Positions 28,998 to 32,608 of a stretch of 32,608 bases of DNA are shown in pieces. The number at the start of each line of letters is the position of its first letter. The first letter of the stretch is position 1. Source of the stretch: Zetaproteobacteria bacterium. Lineage in GTDB: Bacteria; Pseudomonadota; Zetaproteobacteria; Mariprofundales; Mariprofundaceae. The notes under the pieces were generated by a model. It did not search any database and was not told the origin of the DNA. It saw only the letters and a list, made by a program, of their open reading frames with translations. The position numbers were made by a program, and so were the translations under genes. Where the stretch lies: the NCBI GenBank assembly GCA_021545585.1, contig JAJRTF010000025.1, forward strand, positions 1 to 32,608, read 5' to 3'.

Positions 28998-29146
28998 GTG
29001 AATGCCATTGCGACGATCAATGATGACAATCCATCGCATATCAATTCGGCCTCTGACTGTGGTGCAAAATTCCATCCAAAATAGGCCGTTTCAGTAATCG
29101 AAAAAAAGAGACCTATTCCAAACACAATCCAGTTTATGTTATACAT
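28994..29146 (-). CDS. 50-aa membrane protein
   Basis: MYNINWIVFGIGLFFSITET, AYFGWNFAPQSEAELICDGL, then SSLIVAMAFT. Two hydrophobic segments with an acidic loop. GGAGGTG lies about 10 bases before ATG 29146. The stop overlaps the zinc-ribbon-like gene (ATGA). Function unknown. Confidence 0.65.
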   Translation of the reverse strand: MYNINWIVFGIGLFFSITETAYFGWNFAPQSEAELICDGLSSLIVAMAFT

Positions 29147-29160
29147 GATTAAACACACCT

Positions 29161-29433
29161 CCAATGATTCGCCATTTGCATCACCACTTCTTGGGTGACG
29201 CAACAAAAAAATCCAATAGAAACAAGCCTTTGGATGCCATGATTCGCCATTTTCTCCATTTGCGTGTGGTTTCTATATGTGCGCGAGAGAAAAAAGGCGC
29301 TGGCGCGTAAAGCACATACGCGCATACGCGCGGGGATGGCGAAAATGGCGAAAATGGCGCAAACGCTTTGTGCCGCAACGCTTTCAGCACCGCCATGTGA
29401 CGAATCATGTGACGAAAATGACGAATCATGGCG
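29161..29433. other. Iteron-like repeat region, possible replication origin or control site
   Basis: The gap between the primase stop and the next gene holds many copies of an ATGRCGAATCATG-like motif: inverted at 29161-29177 and 29237-29253, direct at 29398-29409 and 29419-29430, and related ATGGCGAAA units at 29335-29359. The copies at the two ends face each other. One frame is open across the gap, but its protein is repetitive and unconvincing. P4-type primase-helicases act on iterons near their gene, so an origin is plausible. Confidence 0.5.
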
Positions 29434-29435
29434 CA

Positions 29436-31916
29436 TCAAATCTGCCCTCCGTCATCAATATCGAGGCGAAAATCGCGGATTCGAGCCGATAGCCATGTCT
29501 GGTACGGTTCGCCGTCCGGCTTGGGATCATCATCCGGCAACACCACACAGACCACTTTTCGGCTGCCATTGCTCTGGGTGACCGGTTTTCGTGACACGCC
29601 GAGGCCATCGTGTTTGCCGATGCGGGCGGAAAACTTGTTTTTTGCATAGGCAAAGCGCTCGCCCTCGGACCGGCACCAACGGGCATAATAGACATAGAGA
29701 TCACCCAGGGCGCAGGCGCGGCATGGTGCATCCAGTTCGCCGCGCAGCCAGGCTTCGATGAATCTGTCCGGACTCTCCTTGCTGATTTCGATCAGTTCGC
29801 GGCGTGCGCGTGTGGACATCGGTGGCGTACCGGGATTGAAATCACCCAAATCCACATTGAGCAGATAATGATGCAGGGCGGCAATGCCGCCGTCCGCGAT
29901 CTCATCGAGCACGGCGCGGTAGAATGCCGCATCGCGTTTTTTCGGCGTCCAGATAGCCATGAAGCGGCGGTCATCCGGATCAAGCACTACCGGTTGCGCC
30001 TCATTCGATAAAAACACCATGTTCAGGTGGTTGCGCTCATCATGCGATGCGACGTTTTTCGGATTGATGTGTATCCAGTCATCGGTGATCAGCGCCTTGA
30101 CCTTGTTTTTCTGGTGAAATAGATCGGAGCGCGCCATCACCTCGTTGGCAATCAGGAACAGCTTGCGACTGGCCCATTCGTTGAATTTTTCTTCCAGTTC
30201 GGACTGACCGACCACGCGGCCATATTCGCCGTAAATCGACATGACCGCTTCAAAAAACAGATTTTTGCCGACGCCCTGGCCGCCATGCACCACGACCGCC
30301 GTTTTCATTTTAGCGCCCGGATGCTTGAGCGGGTATGCCAGCCAGCATTCCAGCCAGCGATAGACATTGCGCGCCTCTTTTTCTTCCGAGCACATATAGG
30401 CCAGCAGCTCCAGTAACTTGTCGCATGAGCCGCGATCATCGGGCACGGTAGGCCAGCCGCCCCACATATTGCAGATGATGTTCGGGTCGGACTCGGTCGG
30501 ATCGAAACCGACCTGGTCAATATCGACCACGCGGAAATCGGCACGGCGCTTCATGTCGCGCCAGGCATGATCGGGCGTGATATCGAGCACGCAGCTTTTC
30601 GGCACCAGTTTGAACATATCGCCATCGAACATCGTATCCTTGACACCATACACCAGCGCATAACGGGCGCAGGCATCATCAACAGTCATAAAAGACGGTG
30701 ACGCCTTCCCCGCCCCCCCGTGGCGCGGTTCCCGCGCGGAAGGCGCTGCCTTTCCATGGGCGGGGAATTTATCGGCGATGGCGGCCTGAATCTGGCCTGT
30801 CACGACCTGCAGCGACTCATCGCAGTGCAGATCGTTGAAATCGGTCAGTTTGCGCGGCTTGCCGGTTTTGTCATCGATGCGGGCGGTGAATTCGGGGATG
30901 ATCCATTCGGCATTGTCCACACTCATCGCCGCTTTCATGGCCACGGTGACGCCGGTATTCAGTTTGCCATGCGACTGGCCGCAATGGGCGCAGTCGGCAT
31001 CGGCCTGCAGTGTCTGCTTTTTGCAATGCTTGCAGCGGCACAGGAAATCATCATCGGCGCAGATCAGGAAATGCATGCGACCGTATGCTTTTTCGAGATT
31101 GAGCAGCACCGGCAGCACATTGTTGGCTGAAAACACCACGGCAACCGGCAGCTTTGTGGCCATGTGCAGGCTGGCACCGGTGGCATAGCCCTCGGTAATC
31201 AGCATGATGCCGGTCGGATCGGGCGCGCCGATCTGGTGGAAATGGCCGGCCATGGCCAAACCGGTCGGCCAGAATCGTTTGTCGCCATCCATTTTGCGGA
31301 TGCGCTCTTTGTGTTCGGGGTTGGATTTGTCCAGGATGAATTGCAGGCCGTGCAGCTTGCCGGCGGTATCCCGCATCGGCACAGCCAGCGCGCCGCCACT
31401 GAACCGGACACCAAACGCGTCCACCTGTTTGGTGGTCAGGTAGCCGGACGTGCCGGTTTCCTGCATGGCGCGCCATTTTTTCAGAGCCTCGGCATCGGCC
31501 TTGGCCTGCTGGCGCGCCAGCTCGGCTTCCAGTTTGCGCTTGCGCTCCAGCGATTTTTTACGGATGGCGGCCAGATCGTCTTTGCTGATTTCGTGTTGAT
31601 CGAACTGGGCCTCTTTGCAGCTCGGGCAGCGTTTAATCGTGCGCCGAACTGCCGTGCCACATTTCTGGCAAATCTGTTCGGGCATCATGATCTCGGTCTT
31701 GCCGTTGTCTGAGCCGTGCCAGACGCCAAACGAACCGGTGATGATCACCGCGCCATCCGGCAACGGGAATTCACTCAGCCAGTACCAGCCCTTGCTCCCC
31801 TTTTCGCCGTCCACTTTGCAGCGGACGGGCTTGGGCGTGCCGATGCGCAACCCTTCAATCAACAGCCCGGCAGCGTTCATCTGCTGATAAGCAGCAGTTT
31901 CGTTTTCGTAACTCAT
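29436..31916 (-). CDS. Phage primase-helicase (TOPRIM plus D5/DUF5906-type ATPase)
   Basis: An 826-residue protein. An N-terminal zinc-ribbon-like part (QKCGTAVRRTIKRCPSCKEA) is followed by a TOPRIM domain with ITEGYATGASLHMAT and LICADDDFLC. A second Cys cluster is CKHCKKQTLQADADCAHCG. The C-terminal SF3-like ATPase has VVVHGGQGVGKNLFFEAV (Walker A), LFLIANEVMARSD, and the LSNEAQPVVLDPDDRRFMAI sensor region. It should prime and unwind phage DNA. ATG 31916 overlaps the gpZ-like stop (ATGA) and is preferred over a start at 31967. Iteron-like repeats lie directly downstream. Confidence 0.9.
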   Translation of the reverse strand: MSYENETAAYQQMNAAGLLIEGLRIGTPKPVRCKVDGEKGSKGWYWLSEFPLPDGAVIITGSFGVWHGSDNGKTEIMMPEQICQKCGTAVRRTIKRCPSCKEAQFDQHEISKDDLAAIRKKSLERKRKLEAELARQQAKADAEALKKWRAMQETGTSGYLTTKQVDAFGVRFSGGALAVPMRDTAGKLHGLQFILDKSNPEHKERIRKMDGDKRFWPTGLAMAGHFHQIGAPDPTGIMLITEGYATGASLHMATKLPVAVVFSANNVLPVLLNLEKAYGRMHFLICADDDFLCRCKHCKKQTLQADADCAHCGQSHGKLNTGVTVAMKAAMSVDNAEWIIPEFTARIDDKTGKPRKLTDFNDLHCDESLQVVTGQIQAAIADKFPAHGKAAPSAREPRHGGAGKASPSFMTVDDACARYALVYGVKDTMFDGDMFKLVPKSCVLDITPDHAWRDMKRRADFRVVDIDQVGFDPTESDPNIICNMWGGWPTVPDDRGSCDKLLELLAYMCSEEKEARNVYRWLECWLAYPLKHPGAKMKTAVVVHGGQGVGKNLFFEAVMSIYGEYGRVVGQSELEEKFNEWASRKLFLIANEVMARSDLFHQKNKVKALITDDWIHINPKNVASHDERNHLNMVFLSNEAQPVVLDPDDRRFMAIWTPKKRDAAFYRAVLDEIADGGIAALHHYLLNVDLGDFNPGTPPMSTRARRELIEISKESPDRFIEAWLRGELDAPCRACALGDLYVYYARWCRSEGERFAYAKNKFSARIGKHDGLGVSRKPVTQSNGSRKVVCVVLPDDDPKPDGEPYQTWLSARIRDFRLDIDDGGQI

Positions 31917-32533
31917 CGCGCCGTCCGCATGGCATCGGCAAATGCCTGCTCGAAATTGCGCCGCCAACGATGCGCCACCACGCCCTCAACAATCTTGCGG
32001 AACGGCAGGCGCTTTTTATAAGTGATCTGTTTTTTGTATTGCACGACCAGCCGGATATTACCGCGACCGCCTTTGCCCATGCGCTGCCAGATACCGGCTG
32101 GCGCACCGGCATGGCCACGCGGCACGCCGGAGAAATACTTTGCTTTATTCGCCAGCAGCTTCCCTGCCTTGCCGCGCGCACCAGGCATATTGCCGTATTT
32201 GTTCAACCTCACCTTGCTGCCCGGCGTTGCGATCGCTGATTTTTTAGGCCGGCGCGTGCCGCCCTCGATGGCGTATTTCAGATATTCGGCCTGTTTGTCT
32301 TTCACAAATACATCAGATTGTAACTGCGTTTTGCGCGCCGCCTTGATGCCAATCGCCAGCCGCGTGAATGGTCTGGGTCGATCCAGTTTTTTCGGCAGCT
32401 GCGCATCAACCGCTTTTTTCGCCTGCGCCGCAGTTACCGTCAGCGCCTTGGCCGTCGCAAACGGCAACTGCTCTTTCTCAATATCCGACAACCACCGCTT
32501 GAGCGGCCTCGTATCAACCTGAATCGATATCAC
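31913..32533 (-). CDS. gpZ-like tail completion protein in the replication module
   Basis: A 206-residue basic protein: MISIQVDTRPLKRWLSDIEK, FATAKALTVTAAQAKKAVDA, RPFTRLAIGIKAARKTQLQS, AEYLKYAIEGGTRRPKKSAI, and the C-terminal YKKRLPFRKIVEGVVAHRWR. This pattern, N-terminal helix with ALTxTAAQAK and the later EGGTR, is that of minor tail gpZ-type proteins. GTG 32533 follows GGAG by 6 bases. In lambda gpZ lies between FII and U; here that place is empty and the gene is next to the primase. Upstream, 32534-32608 shows no gene; if circular, it would hold the end of the Ala-repeat gene. Confidence 0.72.
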   Translation of the reverse strand: MISIQVDTRPLKRWLSDIEKEQLPFATAKALTVTAAQAKKAVDAQLPKKLDRPRPFTRLAIGIKAARKTQLQSDVFVKDKQAEYLKYAIEGGTRRPKKSAIATPGSKVRLNKYGNMPGARGKAGKLLANKAKYFSGVPRGHAGAPAGIWQRMGKGGRGNIRLVVQYKKQITYKKRLPFRKIVEGVVAHRWRRNFEQAFADAMRTAR

Positions 32534-32608
32534 ATCATCTCCAGAAAATAAAAACGTTCAGTATGTTCCAAGCCCACTCCCTAGACACAAAACGCGCCTC
32601 GAATTACC

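Noticed and set aside
29149-29436. A 95-codon minus-strand gene coupled to the primase stop
   Set aside because: The frame is open and starts TGATG, but the protein is made of iteron-coded repeats (SSFSSHDSSH, AIFAIFAI) with odd composition. I treat the region as repeats; it is not excluded.
1-32608. tRNA, rRNA, attachment-site repeats or cos site
   Set aside because: No cloverleaf, rRNA signature, paired terminal direct repeats or integrase-linked att core could be recognised by eye.

Overview
The window is almost entirely a temperate, lambda-like siphovirus genome (phage contig or prophage) of a gammaproteobacterium-type host. The evidence is the gene order (small and large terminase, connector, portal, protease-capsid, head-tail joining, tail terminator, tail tube, tail chaperones with a -1 frameshift, tape measure, baseplate/tip, fibres, lysis), a divergent cI/cro switch, strong Shine-Dalgarno sites and many 1-4 base start/stop overlaps. 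A type I-F CRISPR repeat carried by the phage points to a host lineage with type I-F CRISPR-Cas. No integrase is visible. Both window edges could belong to one circular molecule, but this is not proven.

Layout. 1-1.7 kb: early leftward genes (cro-like, Mor-like fragment, small ORFs, AlpA-like regulator, Ala-repeat protein running off the left edge). 1.7-3.1 kb: rightward lysogeny operon with a two-HTH CI-like repressor and a lone HsdR-N-type nuclease domain. 3.0-4.6 kb: lysis and membrane cassette (M15 endopeptidase, two small membrane proteins, an exported SNase-like nuclease, a lipoprotein). 4.6-9.7 kb: tail fibre and decoration genes, including a protein of thirteen 24-residue repeats and a gene interrupted by an in-frame TGA. 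9.7-18 kb: tail genes. 18-22.2 kb: a prohead protease-major capsid fusion with a strong internal start, then portal and connector. 22.2-24.1 kb: an AT-rich accessory island. 24.1-27.7 kb: terminase genes and a PLD-like protein. 27.7-29.4 kb: small early genes and an iteron-like region. 29.4-32.5 kb: a primase-helicase and a displaced gpZ-like gene.

The most notable region is the accessory island at 22.2-24.1 kb. It holds a small RNA gene with its own promoter and terminator. Its first 28 nt are a type I-F CRISPR repeat, followed two bases later by a degenerate repeat in which the Cas6f-type hairpin is kept by a compensatory base-pair change. There is no spacer. This is the architecture of an RNA anti-CRISPR (Racr, solitary repeat unit). 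A divergent HTH regulator (an Aca candidate) shares the promoter region, where a palindrome overlaps the sRNA -10 box and start. Two unrelated orphan genes follow, each behind a near-identical copy of one strong sigma70 promoter, operator and structured leader. An IS200/IS605 transposase remnant lies between them. Together this looks like a counter-defence island.

Other regulatory features are four dispersed intergenic repeats built on CGCAGAG, a perfect A AAA AAG slippery site in the tail chaperone gene, and possibly leaderless cI and cro transcripts. All functions are assigned from sequence reading and recalled family features; no database search was run.
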